A stretch of DNA of 37,417 nucleotides from the NCBI GenBank assembly GCA_022361155.1, contig JAKSBK010000276.1, positions 1 to 37,417 on the forward strand. Reading direction: 5' to 3'. The stretch comes from Pseudomonadota bacterium (GTDB taxonomy: Bacteria > Myxococcota_A > Polyangia > Polyangiales > JAKSBK01). A program made the translations under genes and the position numbers. The notes below the pieces were generated by a model, which searched no databases, had not been told where the DNA came from, and saw only the letters and a program-made list of their open reading frames with translations. Of the stretch, positions 23,883-31,112 are shown piece after piece; position 1 is the first letter of the stretch; every line of letters begins with the position of its first letter.

Positions 23883-24167
23883 TGCTCAGGTTCCATTACG
23901 GCTACGTACATGTCAACCGAGCCACGTTGGGGGGCGAGCATAGCACGGACACTCGCGCCGCAGCCACACGCTCAAGCCGGGGGCCGGCGCGGCGCTGCTA
24001 CGCGCTCAACATGCACAGGGGTCGAGACCACCGCGCCATCCCAACCCGAACCCATGTTCGGCACCAGTACCGCTTGCCCGGGATCGTGATCGATGGGCGT
24101 CGAGGGCTGGCGGTCGCCGGCAAGGCGGACTGGCCGGCTGCTGGTGCGGCTGCCCGCATGACGGGCG

Positions 24168-26393
24168 TCATCGGTTGCGGGCCCGAGGGCGCCACCCTTG
24201 GCGCGTGACGGTTGCAGGCACGAGCGACGGCCAGCGGCCCGGCTCGGCGAGGTAGCGGTAGCGCGCCCAGTGCGACACAACCCGTCGCACGTAGTTGCGG
24301 GTTTGGTCGATCGGTATCCGCTCGACGAACAAATCGGTGTCGAGCCTGCGAGCTCGCTTGAACCAGCCGCGCACGCGATGCGAGCCGGCGTTGTAGGCCG
24401 CGATGACCAGGACCGCCTGGCCTCGAAACTCGGCATGCAGCCGCGCGCATAGCTGGGCGCCGAGGCGGATATTGAAGGCGGGCTCGAACATGCGCTCGCG
24501 CTCGTAGGCGACACCCAGCGTCGCCGCTACCTTCTTGGCCGTCGCGGGAATCAACTGCAGCAGTCCGATCGCGTTGGCGTACGAGACCACCTCGGGCGCG
24601 AACCCGCTCTCCTGGCGCATGATCGCGTACAGCAGATCGGCCGGGAGGCGGTGGCGTCGCTCTGCAGCCACTACGTGCTGTTCGTAGGGTCGTGGATGCG
24701 CGGCTTGCCATACCCAGCGAGAGCGGCCTCGGGGAGGCTCCGAAAGGCCCTCTCGAGCGTGCGTCAGCACGAGCTCGAGGGGTCGCACCACCTCGCCGAG
24801 ACGAGCGTAGGCCAGCACAAGCGCTTCGGTGTCGCGGCCCGGCGGGGCCCTGCGGCGCAAGGCGGCCTCCTGCGCTCTGAGCGCCCGTACCGCGTCGCTC
24901 GTGAGGCCCAGGTCGCGATAGAAGGCCGCGCCCCGGGGCAGCTCGGTCTCGCTCAAGGGGCTCGAGCTAGAGCTCGCCGACTTCGATTCCGGTGCCGCAA
25001 CGGGTGAGCCGACGGCGCGGCCCAGCTGCTTGAGGCGCGCGCGAGCCAGGAGCGCATACCAGTGCAGCGGCTGCACGGTCAGGGCGCTCCGGAACGCCTC
25101 GATGGCTCCCCGGCGATCACCGCGCCGCTGCCGCGCCCTTGCCGACCAGTACAATCCTCGCGCCCGTACCAGCGCCCGTTTGGAGGTTCGCGCGTAGCGC
25201 TCGAACAGGCCGATCGCGCGCCGGTAGCGGCGAGCTTCGTAGGCCGCGAAGGCCAGTTGCCACAGGCCCTCGCGGGCAAGCTGGGAGGAGTGCTTTGCGC
25301 GCGGACCGGAGACGAAGCGCTGCATGGGGCGCAGCCTGGGAACGCGGGAGCGGAGAGCCAGCCAGGCGGCCAAGTACTCGGCGTGCGCGGCCCAGCGACT
25401 GTTGGGGTAGCGCCTGACGAGCCGGCGGTAGGCCGTCACGGCGGCCTGGTTCCGATCGCTGCGCGACAAGGCACGCGCCGCGTGAAACGCATCCCTGATT
25501 TCGAACGGGCCGCCGAGCCGCGCGGCGCGAGCCAGCACGCGGGCCGCCTGTCGATAATGCGCGCGAGTCCGGTACAGGGCCATGCCGCGCGTGTGCAACC
25601 AGCGGGCCAAATCCTGCCTGCTCGACGGAGGCGTCGCGGCATCCAGCTCGGACAGCGCCTGCCTCGGCCGAGCAAGCTCGAGCCAGCGCTGCGCGCGCTC
25701 GAGACGCTGCTCCCATCCGAATTCGAGCTTGGCACCCAGGCTCGTCAACTGGGATTCGATGGCGCCGGCGGCAGGGTGCTCGGGATTCGACGCAAGCAGG
25801 TTGCGCAGCTCGCCGATGCTCGCACCGGCTCGGCCTTGCCGCCACATGGCCTCGGCGACTGCGACGCGTGCCGCGACCGGATCCAGCCCGTGCTTGGAAG
25901 CCTCCATGAACGGCCGCAGCCGCTCGATCGCCGTCGCCGAGTAGCCGGTAGCGAGGGCACACTCGCCGCTCAACGCTCTCAGCATTGGATCCAGGTTCAC
26001 GTGCTCGTCGAGCTCGGCACGCGCGAGCGCACATTGGCCCGTCCGAGCCAGCGCCCACGCCCGCCTGCGGCGTACATCGTCGCGCACGCGCGCAGGTAGC
26101 TGATCGAGCTCGGTCGGCAGGGTCTCGGCCACCGACTCGAACTTGCCCATGCCCTCCAGCAGGCGCGCCTTCAGATAGCGCGCGCGGGCTTCGAGCCGCA
26201 CGCGCTCCGGTCCCGGAGGCGGAAAGCGCAGCAGCTCGAGCTCGGCAAACGCGCGCTCGTCGTGACCCTCACGCACAAGCTGCGCTACCGCCGCCAGCGG
26301 GTCGGCGGCCTGCGCCAGGGCACGCGGCATCGCGCCGATCAGAACGGTGCCGAGCACGCCGACTGCAACGCCTGTCGTTAGGGCTCGTAGCAA
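24168..26393 (-). CDS. Soluble lytic murein transglycosylase (Slt-like)
   Basis: The 741-residue protein has a signal peptide (VAVGVLGTVLIGAMPRALAQ), a long superhelical region of TPR-like repeats (about 30-560) as in Slt70, and a C-terminal SLT domain at about 590-720. In that domain the catalytic glutamate is in AIMRQESGFAP, followed by SYANAIGLLQLIPATA and VIAAYNAGSHRV, with the late NYVRRV. It cleaves peptidoglycan glycan strands in the periplasm to 1,6-anhydro products. The start is unclear: TTG at 26393 has AGG 5 bases upstream and gives a good signal peptide. The region immediately upstream is dispersed repeat R1. The gene stands alone. Confidence 0.9.
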   Translation of the reverse strand: MLRALTTGVAVGVLGTVLIGAMPRALAQAADPLAAVAQLVREGHDERAFAELELLRFPPPGPERVRLEARARYLKARLLEGMGKFESVAETLPTELDQLPARVRDDVRRRRAWALARTGQCALARAELDEHVNLDPMLRALSGECALATGYSATAIERLRPFMEASKHGLDPVAARVAVAEAMWRQGRAGASIGELRNLLASNPEHPAAGAIESQLTSLGAKLEFGWEQRLERAQRWLELARPRQALSELDAATPPSSRQDLARWLHTRGMALYRTRAHYRQAARVLARAARLGGPFEIRDAFHAARALSRSDRNQAAVTAYRRLVRRYPNSRWAAHAEYLAAWLALRSRVPRLRPMQRFVSGPRAKHSSQLAREGLWQLAFAAYEARRYRRAIGLFERYARTSKRALVRARGLYWSARARQRRGDRRGAIEAFRSALTVQPLHWYALLARARLKQLGRAVGSPVAAPESKSASSSSSPLSETELPRGAAFYRDLGLTSDAVRALRAQEAALRRRAPPGRDTEALVLAYARLGEVVRPLELVLTHAREGLSEPPRGRSRWVWQAAHPRPYEQHVVAAERRHRLPADLLYAIMRQESGFAPEVVSYANAIGLLQLIPATAKKVAATLGVAYERERMFEPAFNIRLGAQLCARLHAEFRGQAVLVIAAYNAGSHRVRGWFKRARRLDTDLFVERIPIDQTRNYVRRVVSHWARYRYLAEPGRWPSLVPATVTRQGWRPRARNR

Positions 26394-26398
26394 AATAG

Positions 26399-26482
26399 CC
26401 TGCCCACCTCACGGGCTCCAAACGCCGCTGGCGGTGCTGCTGCTGCTCGAAATACCACCAGTATTCCTCGTCGTCGCGCCTT
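26399..26482. repeat. Dispersed repeat, copy R1
   Basis: This 84-base stretch (starting CCTGCCCACCTC) matches 27086-27169 with about 13 substitutions. Within it AATAC-CACCA-GTATT (26451-26465) can form a hairpin. Read on the minus strand, one frame gives a protein-like sequence with DDEEYWWYFEQ and RRLEPVRWAG. It ends next to the start of the Slt gene. Confidence 0.75.
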
Positions 26483-26484
26483 TT

Positions 26485-26528
26485 CCTCCTCGAAGTATCC
26501 CCAATACTCCTCGCCGTCGCGCCTCGCC
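26485..26528. repeat. Dispersed repeat, partial copy R3
   Basis: This partial copy directly follows R1 and repeats its right half. The hairpin here is AGTAT-CCCCA-ATACT (26494-26508): compared with R1, both arms have changed together so that pairing is kept. On the minus strand it reads LARRDGEEYWGYFEEE, parallel to R1 but in a different frame. Confidence 0.65.
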
Positions 26529-26644
26529 AGCGGCACCCAGCCCTGACCGCAACTCACCGCAACACACGAGTTGTTCTTCCGCGGGCCCTCACCGCAGGCA
26601 TGCCATGGACAGCAGTGACGCTGGCATGTGCGAGGCGCATTGTC

Positions 26645-26650
26645 TATGCT
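26645..26650 (+). promoter_or_regulatory. Possible -10 box near the lipoprotein start
   Basis: TATGCT ends 9 bases before the ATG at 26660 and no Shine-Dalgarno sequence intervenes. A very short or absent leader is implied. The -35 element is not clear. Confidence 0.35.
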
Positions 26651-26659
26651 GCGCGCGCC

Positions 26660-27067
26660 ATGCGCGGCCTCGTGTGCATTGTATCGTTGGTCGGTTTCGT
26701 ATGCGGCGCTTGCTCCAGCGAGATCGGCGACAGCTGTCAGGGCGACCTAGACTGCGACGTGCAGGCCAATCGGCGCTGCGTCAGAAACTGGCCAGGGGGT
26801 TACTGCTCCGTGCAGGGCTGCGAGCCCGGCTCCTGCAAGGCCTACGATGACTCGGTCTGCGTCACGTTCCGGCCCTGGCGACCGCGTCTGCAGAGCACCT
26901 GGTGCCTCAAGCGCTGCAAGAGCGACAACGACTGCCGGGACGAGTACATCTGCGCGACGCGACAAAGCGATCGGACCTACCTTTCAGGCGCCGCCGACAC
27001 GCACGAGCACGATGGCAGGTTCTGCACCTACGACCCGAGCGCGCTGGCCGAGCCCAGCTCACCCTGA
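26660..27067 (+). CDS. Small Cys-rich lipoprotein
   Basis: The 135-residue protein opens MRGLVCIVSLVGFVCGACSS, a short lipoprotein signal with lipobox VCGAC. The mature part has about 13 cysteines in pairs such as GDSCQGDLDCDV, CEPGSC, WCLKRCKSDNDCRDEYIC and FCTYD, which suggests a disulphide-rich surface domain. The same C-x-x-D-x-D-C-x-x-x-x-C style recurs in the big lipoprotein at the start of the window. No function can be assigned. The gene is flanked by dispersed repeats R1/R3 and R2. A longer in-frame start at 26600 would remove the signal from the N-terminus and is rejected. Confidence 0.8.
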   Translation: MRGLVCIVSLVGFVCGACSSEIGDSCQGDLDCDVQANRRCVRNWPGGYCSVQGCEPGSCKAYDDSVCVTFRPWRPRLQSTWCLKRCKSDNDCRDEYICATRQSDRTYLSGAADTHEHDGRFCTYDPSALAEPSSP

Positions 27068-27085
27068 GGACCCGCCACACCATAA

Positions 27086-27176
27086 CCTGCCCACCTCGCA
27101 GGCTCCAAACGCCGCTCGCTGTGTTGCTCCTGCTCGAAATACCCGCAGTACTCCTCGTCGTCGCGTCTTGCCAGCA
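27086..27176. repeat. Dispersed repeat, copy R2
   Basis: This copy matches R1 from CCTGCCCACCTC through TCGTCGTCGCG, in the same orientation. Its hairpin (AATAC-CCGCA-GTACT, 27138-27152) has one mismatch. The minus strand reads RRDDEEYCGYFEQEQ and RRLEPARWAG in the same frame as R1. R1 and R2 form direct repeats bracketing the lipoprotein gene. Confidence 0.75.
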
Positions 27177-27251
27177 ACGCCTGGGCAGCCGCCTGGTGCC
27201 GATGCCGCGCCTCGCGACCAACAACCCGAAGGCTGATCCTGCAGGGAGCCC

Positions 27252-28211
27252 GTGGCCGTCGTGCCGCTAGGGCTGCCGAACGCGCTGCGCTATCTGCTCG
27301 TGCGCATCGGCCGGGCTGTTGCCACGGTCTTCGGGGTCGTCACGCTCGTGTTCTTGATGGTGCGGGCGATTCCAGGAGATCCTGTCGACGCTATCCTCGG
27401 CGATCAGGCAGCGCCCGAGGATCGTGCGGCGCTCCGGCGTGCCCTCGAGCTCGATCGTCCGGTTGCCGAGCAGTACCTGACCTTTGTCGGCCATGTGGCC
27501 GATGGAAGCTTGGGCTACTCGTTTCGAAAGCGCGGCCAGAGCGTCTCCGGCCTGATCGCGCAGGTGCTTCCGGCGACCCTGGTGCTTGCAGTCAGCGCCA
27601 TGGCGGTGGCCTGGCTTATCGCCATCCCGCTGGGTGCGGTGGCCGCCCTGTACAAGGGTCGAAACCTCGACCGGGCAGCGTCCACCGTGGCGATGCTTGG
27701 GATCGCGATTCCCAACATCTGGCTCGGACCGCTGTTGGTGTTGCTCTTTGGGGTGCAGCTACGTTGGCTACCCTTGCCGGGCGATGACCCTGCCCGCATC
27801 GAAGCGTTGATCCTCCCGGCGTTCACGGTGGGTACGGCGCTCGCGGCGATTCTCATGCGCCAGACCCGTGCCTCGTTGCTCGAAGTGCTCGATCAACAGT
27901 ACATCGTGGCCGCCTGGGCGCGTGGCCTATCGCCCGCCCGCGTGGTGTTCAAACATGCCTTACGCAACGCGCTGCTGCCCGTCATGACCGTGGGGGCGGC
28001 TCAATTCGGCGCCATCCTGTCAGGGACGGTGATCGCGGAGAAGATCTTCGAGCGGCCCGGCCTTGGATTGCTCTTCTTGGAAGGCTTCTTTGACCGGGAC
28101 ATCCCCCTGGTGCAGGGTTGCGTGTTGGTCATCGCGGTGATCTACGTAGCGGTCAACCTGCTCGTGGATCTCGCGTACGGCCTGGTCGATCCCAGGGTGC
28201 GCCTGTCATGA
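27252..28211 (+). CDS. ABC transporter permease, DppB/OppB type
   Basis: The 319-residue inner-membrane protein matches the peptide/nickel permease family. The N-terminus (RYLLVRIGRAVATVFGVVTLVF, then RAIPGDPV) is diagnostic, and the DppB-type membrane segments and the EAA loop follow (RARGL-type: YIVAAWARGLSPARVVFKHALRNALLP, with the conserved A-x-x-x-G). It would form a heterodimer with the next gene's product. The two genes overlap by ATGA. The GTG at 27252 lies just after AGGGAGCCC; an in-frame GTG at 27261 is equally possible. Substrate unknown: no binding protein or ATPase gene lies in the window. Confidence 0.92.
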   Translation: MAVVPLGLPNALRYLLVRIGRAVATVFGVVTLVFLMVRAIPGDPVDAILGDQAAPEDRAALRRALELDRPVAEQYLTFVGHVADGSLGYSFRKRGQSVSGLIAQVLPATLVLAVSAMAVAWLIAIPLGAVAALYKGRNLDRAASTVAMLGIAIPNIWLGPLLVLLFGVQLRWLPLPGDDPARIEALILPAFTVGTALAAILMRQTRASLLEVLDQQYIVAAWARGLSPARVVFKHALRNALLPVMTVGAAQFGAILSGTVIAEKIFERPGLGLLFLEGFFDRDIPLVQGCVLVIAVIYVAVNLLVDLAYGLVDPRVRLS

Positions 28212-29080
28212 GGCGCGAGCATGCACCCGCCAGCGGGCGCGAGCACGCCCCCGGAGTGCGGGTCCCGGCCGGGGTCCTTGTGCCCGGGGTGCGGGTCCCG
28301 GTCGGGCTCCTCATCGTTGCGGTCTTCACGCTGGCGGCGCTTTTGGGGCCGTGGTGTGCGCCGTTCTCCCCGAGCCAGATCGACTTGCTTCACGAGTACC
28401 GGGGTCCCGGCGGGCCGCACTGGTTGGGCACGACCGATAACGGCGTGGACATCCTCAGTGTGCTGCTGCATGGGGCGCGTCTTGCCGGCGTTGTGGGGCT
28501 CTTGTCGGTTGGCGCCTCGGTATGCATCGGAACGCTGCTTGGAGCCTACGCCGGCTTGCGGGGAGGCCGGGTAGACCACGTCGTCACCGGGCTGGCCGAC
28601 CTGGTCCAGGCCTTTCCCGCGATCGTGCTGAACATCGCGATCATGGCGCTGGTGGCGCAACCAGGGGTCGTTCACCTGGTCCTGGCGCTTTCCGCCAACG
28701 GTTGGGTGCTGTACGCGCGCGTGGTGCGTTCGCTGGCGTTGTCGCTGCGGGAGCGCGAGTTCGTGCTCGCGGCTCGTGCTCTTGGTGCGTCCGAGGCGCG
28801 TGTCTTGTTCCGGCACGTGCTGCCCAACGTGGCCGGGCCCCTGGTCGTGCAGGCCACCAGCGGTCTGGGAGCCGCCATCCTGGCCGAGTCGACCCTGTCC
28901 TTCCTCGGCCTGGGGCCGGGTAAGACGGCTTCGTGGGGCGCCTTGCTCGATCAAGGCAGCGCGGTGCTTCTGCGCTTTCCGCACGTGGCCCTGATCGCGG
29001 GAGGGACCATCGCCGTCACCGTGCTGGGCTTCAACCTGGCCGGGGACTGGCTGCGTGACCGCCTTGACCCCACGGGGTGA
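28208..29080 (+). CDS. ABC transporter permease, DppC/OppC type
   Basis: The 290-residue permease pairs with the DppB-type protein. Family marks are PHWLGTTDNGVDILSVLLHGAR, the DLVQAFPAI segment, and the EAA loop EFVLAARALGASEARVLFRHVLPN, followed by AESTLSFLGLG and the C-terminal GDWLRDRLDP. The N-terminal 30 residues are unusual: they contain doubled short motifs (REHAPASG/REHAPGVRV, then GVRVPAG/GVRVPVG) encoded by GTGCGGGTCCCGG repeats, so this end may have grown by slippage. The operon ends here; the next gene is an unrelated kinase-like protein, so the ATPases must be supplied from elsewhere. Confidence 0.9.
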   Translation: MRREHAPASGREHAPGVRVPAGVLVPGVRVPVGLLIVAVFTLAALLGPWCAPFSPSQIDLLHEYRGPGGPHWLGTTDNGVDILSVLLHGARLAGVVGLLSVGASVCIGTLLGAYAGLRGGRVDHVVTGLADLVQAFPAIVLNIAIMALVAQPGVVHLVLALSANGWVLYARVVRSLALSLREREFVLAARALGASEARVLFRHVLPNVAGPLVVQATSGLGAAILAESTLSFLGLGPGKTASWGALLDQGSAVLLRFPHVALIAGGTIAVTVLGFNLAGDWLRDRLDPTG

Positions 29081-29110
29081 CGCGCGGCCGGAGGTTCACG
29101 CAAGCGGTTC

Positions 29111-29124
29111 GCTGCAATTGCAGC
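29111..29124. promoter_or_regulatory. Perfect 14-bp palindrome
   Basis: GCTGCAATTGCAGC is a perfect palindrome lying 31 bases after the permease operon stop codon. It could be a dimeric regulator's binding site or chance. No second copy was noticed in the window. Confidence 0.3.
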
Positions 29125-29260
29125 AAAGGTGACCGGGCCCGAGCGGGCTGTCACACTCGCTGGAGCCCGCATCGGTCGCCAACTTCCGAGCGAGCCGCTG
29201 GACGGGTGGATCGGGTAGCCGGATCGGGCCTGTGGCTCCGAGTCGGCTGCACAGCAACGG

Positions 29261-30811
29261 TTGCGGCTGGAGGCTGGTGACCGATGCGGGCGCGATCGTC
29301 GCTGCGTAGTTGTCGGTCGCACCCGCCGGAGAGGCGACGGACGACCCATGTTGCCGGGAGTGGTTGCAGTTGTGGATACCAGAGTAGCCGCGCTCCTTAG
29401 GGCCCGTCCCAGAACAACTGGCCGAGACCGGCCGTGCCGGGTGGATGCGATTCGCCGGCGCGCCCGGAGGAAAAACCGTAATAATAGCAGCGCCATTGCG
29501 AGGACGAAAGCCGCGAGCGCGCCGCCCTGCACGGCCGCAACCGAGCGAGCTGTTCTTGGATGGGCCCTTAGCTTGGTCGCCGCCTCGAGCCTGGTCGCCC
29601 CGACCGCCTGTGCGCAGATTCCTCGGGACGGCCCGTGCGTCGATGCGGCGGCGGCCGCGTGGGGGCCGGGCTGCCGGGAGCCGGAGCCGTCGCGGGCCGA
29701 CCCGCAATCACCCGGGCCCGATCCGACTGGCGAGGACGGGCTGCACAACCCGGGGCGGCGGCCGGTGCATCCGAAGGCTCCTTGTCGATCCAGGCACGCC
29801 AGCCCGGAAACTCGGCTCGAGCTTCCGGTCGGTTGTAGGCCGAGCTTGCCCCAGCGGCCCTGGCCCGGCAACGATTCGGGGTTTCTCGGAATGCCCGAGG
29901 AAGCGGTGCTGGATCGCCTGATCCAGGGCGAGGTGGCGAAAGTGCAGCCGGGTCGTGGAGGACGCAGCTTGGCGTTTCGGCTGACGCTCGAGGACGGAAC
30001 CCAGGGCTACTTCAAGCCGGAGCAGAGCTTTTCCGGCGCCCTGTGGTTTGCCGAGGTGGCTGCTTACCATCTTGACCGCGCCCTCGGTCTGAGGCGCGTG
30101 CCGCCGGTGGTCACGCGCCGCCTGCCCTGGTCGCTGCTGCGCAGTGCCGCTGCGCGCAATCCCCATCGAGACGAAATCGTCATCGACGCCGAAGGCTACG
30201 TGCGCGGCGCGTTCATCTGGTGGCTGCCCCGGAAACTGGCGCGTTTGAATACGCCTCCCGAATGGGAACGTTGGTTGCGCATCCGGCCCTGGGGCTACTG
30301 GCACGTGACCCCTTACCAGCGGCCTCGGCTGTACGTCGAGGCGCTGCGGCGACGCAACAGGGGCATCTTGCCGCACAAGCCGCGCAGGCGGGCGCCTGAG
30401 CAGCCCGATCCGCCGGAGCGAGCCGCAGAGCTGTCCGACATGGCCGTGTTCGACTACCTGACGCTCAACATCGACCGTTGGGGGGGCAACAACGTCAACG
30501 TGCTCACCTACGGCCCGGAAGGTCCCCTGATCTTCCTCGACAACGCGGCCGGCTTTGCCAAGGGCCGCCAGCAAAACGGCTTGATGGAGGACCGCCTGCA
30601 GGTGGTGCAGCGCTTCCGTGCCCAGACGATCGAACGCGTGCGCAGTCTCGACCTGGCAGACCTCAAGGAACGACTCGAGCGCGAAGCCCACGGCCCGCTG
30701 CTCGACCAGCATCGCTGGCAGGGATTGCTGCAGCGGCGCACCGCGCTGCTCGAGCACGTGGCCGAGCTTGAAGAGGCTCACGGTAGTGCCGCGGTCTTGG
30801 CGTGGCCTTAG
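29261..30811 (+). CDS. Four-jointed/Fam20-like secreted kinase (start uncertain)
   Basis: Numbered from the TTG at 29261 the frame has 516 residues. The conserved domain (about 210-500) resembles animal Four-jointed (FJX1) proteins of the Fam20/HipA kinase clan. A candidate ATP lysine is in GYFKPEQ (K252) and a Glu in FAEVAAYHLDRALGL (E265). The catalytic stretch is VFDYLTLNIDRWGGN (D398, D405), with the second metal ligand in LIFLDNAAGF (D427). A hydrophobic stretch (WALSLVAASSLVAPTAC, about 101-117) looks like a secretion or lipoprotein signal, so the protein probably acts outside the cytosol. Residues 1-95 overlap dispersed repeat C and are doubtful; the minimal start is ATG at 29891. Fam20-type members phosphorylate proteins or sugars; the substrate here is unknown. 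Confidence 0.75.
   Translation: MRLEAGDRCGRDRRCVVVGRTRRRGDGRPMLPGVVAVVDTRVAALLRARPRTTGRDRPCRVDAIRRRARRKNRNNSSAIARTKAASAPPCTAATERAVLGWALSLVAASSLVAPTACAQIPRDGPCVDAAAAAWGPGCREPEPSRADPQSPGPDPTGEDGLHNPGRRPVHPKAPCRSRHASPETRLELPVGCRPSLPQRPWPGNDSGFLGMPEEAVLDRLIQGEVAKVQPGRGGRSLAFRLTLEDGTQGYFKPEQSFSGALWFAEVAAYHLDRALGLRRVPPVVTRRLPWSLLRSAAARNPHRDEIVIDAEGYVRGAFIWWLPRKLARLNTPPEWERWLRIRPWGYWHVTPYQRPRLYVEALRRRNRGILPHKPRRRAPEQPDPPERAAELSDMAVFDYLTLNIDRWGGNNVNVLTYGPEGPLIFLDNAAGFAKGRQQNGLMEDRLQVVQRFRAQTIERVRSLDLADLKERLEREAHGPLLDQHRWQGLLQRRTALLEHVAELEEAHGSAAVLAWP
29423..29511 (+). repeat. Dispersed repeat, copy C
   Basis: This is the most complete copy. Its first 57 bases match copy B (18992-19047) and its last 55 match copy A (11983-12052). 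On the minus strand copies A and C both read AAFVL...ALL..LRxFLRARR, a hydrophobic stretch ending in arginines. It lies in the uncertain 5' region of the kinase-like gene. Confidence 0.65.
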
Positions 30812-30905
30812 GGCCCGCAAGACGCCCCGACCACCCGGCCTCGGGGTTGCCACCGGCTGCCACCTGTATCACTCCGATCCAGACTGCCCGCTCCGCTCTG
30901 GCTGC

Positions 30906-30911
30906 TAGACT
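30906..30911 (+). promoter_or_regulatory. Possible -10 box for a leaderless small gene
   Basis: TAGACT ends 7 bases before the ATG at 30919, with no Shine-Dalgarno between them. This is the clearest of the four TANNNT-then-start arrangements in the window. Confidence 0.4.
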
Positions 30912-30918
30912 GCCATCA

Positions 30919-31107
30919 ATGCCCAGCAGAGACTCCCTCCATGCCCTCGTCGATGACCTCGCCGAGCAAGAGCTTGTGGCAGCCAAACGCTACCTTCATA
31001 TAGGTAACGCCTGGCGCCAACGGCCATCGCCGTATGAAAGCGTGCGCGGCGGGAACAGCGGCGGTTTTGCGAACGACAAACCCTTAGCGGTTGCGGCGGC
31101 AAGGTGA
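30919..31107 (+). CDS. Small soluble protein, LVDxL-type helix-rich
   Basis: The 62-residue protein begins MPSRDSLHALVDDLAEQEL and continues VAAKRYLHIGNAW. This is a short amphipathic pattern (LhxLVDxLxExELxxAxRYL) seen in many small bacterial proteins, some of which are antitoxin-like. The tail is Gly/Asn/Ala rich. Its stop codon lies 6 bases before the GH5 start codon and just overlaps that gene's ribosome binding site, so coupling is possible. Function unknown. Confidence 0.6.
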   Translation: MPSRDSLHALVDDLAEQELVAAKRYLHIGNAWRQRPSPYESVRGGNSGGFANDKPLAVAAAR

Positions 31108-31112
31108 GTAAG

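Noticed and set aside
29096-29707. 203-codon minus-strand frame before the kinase gene
   Set aside because: It contains dispersed repeat C and has no recognisable domain or signal, and it overlaps the kinase signal region on the other strand. A decayed gene cannot be excluded.
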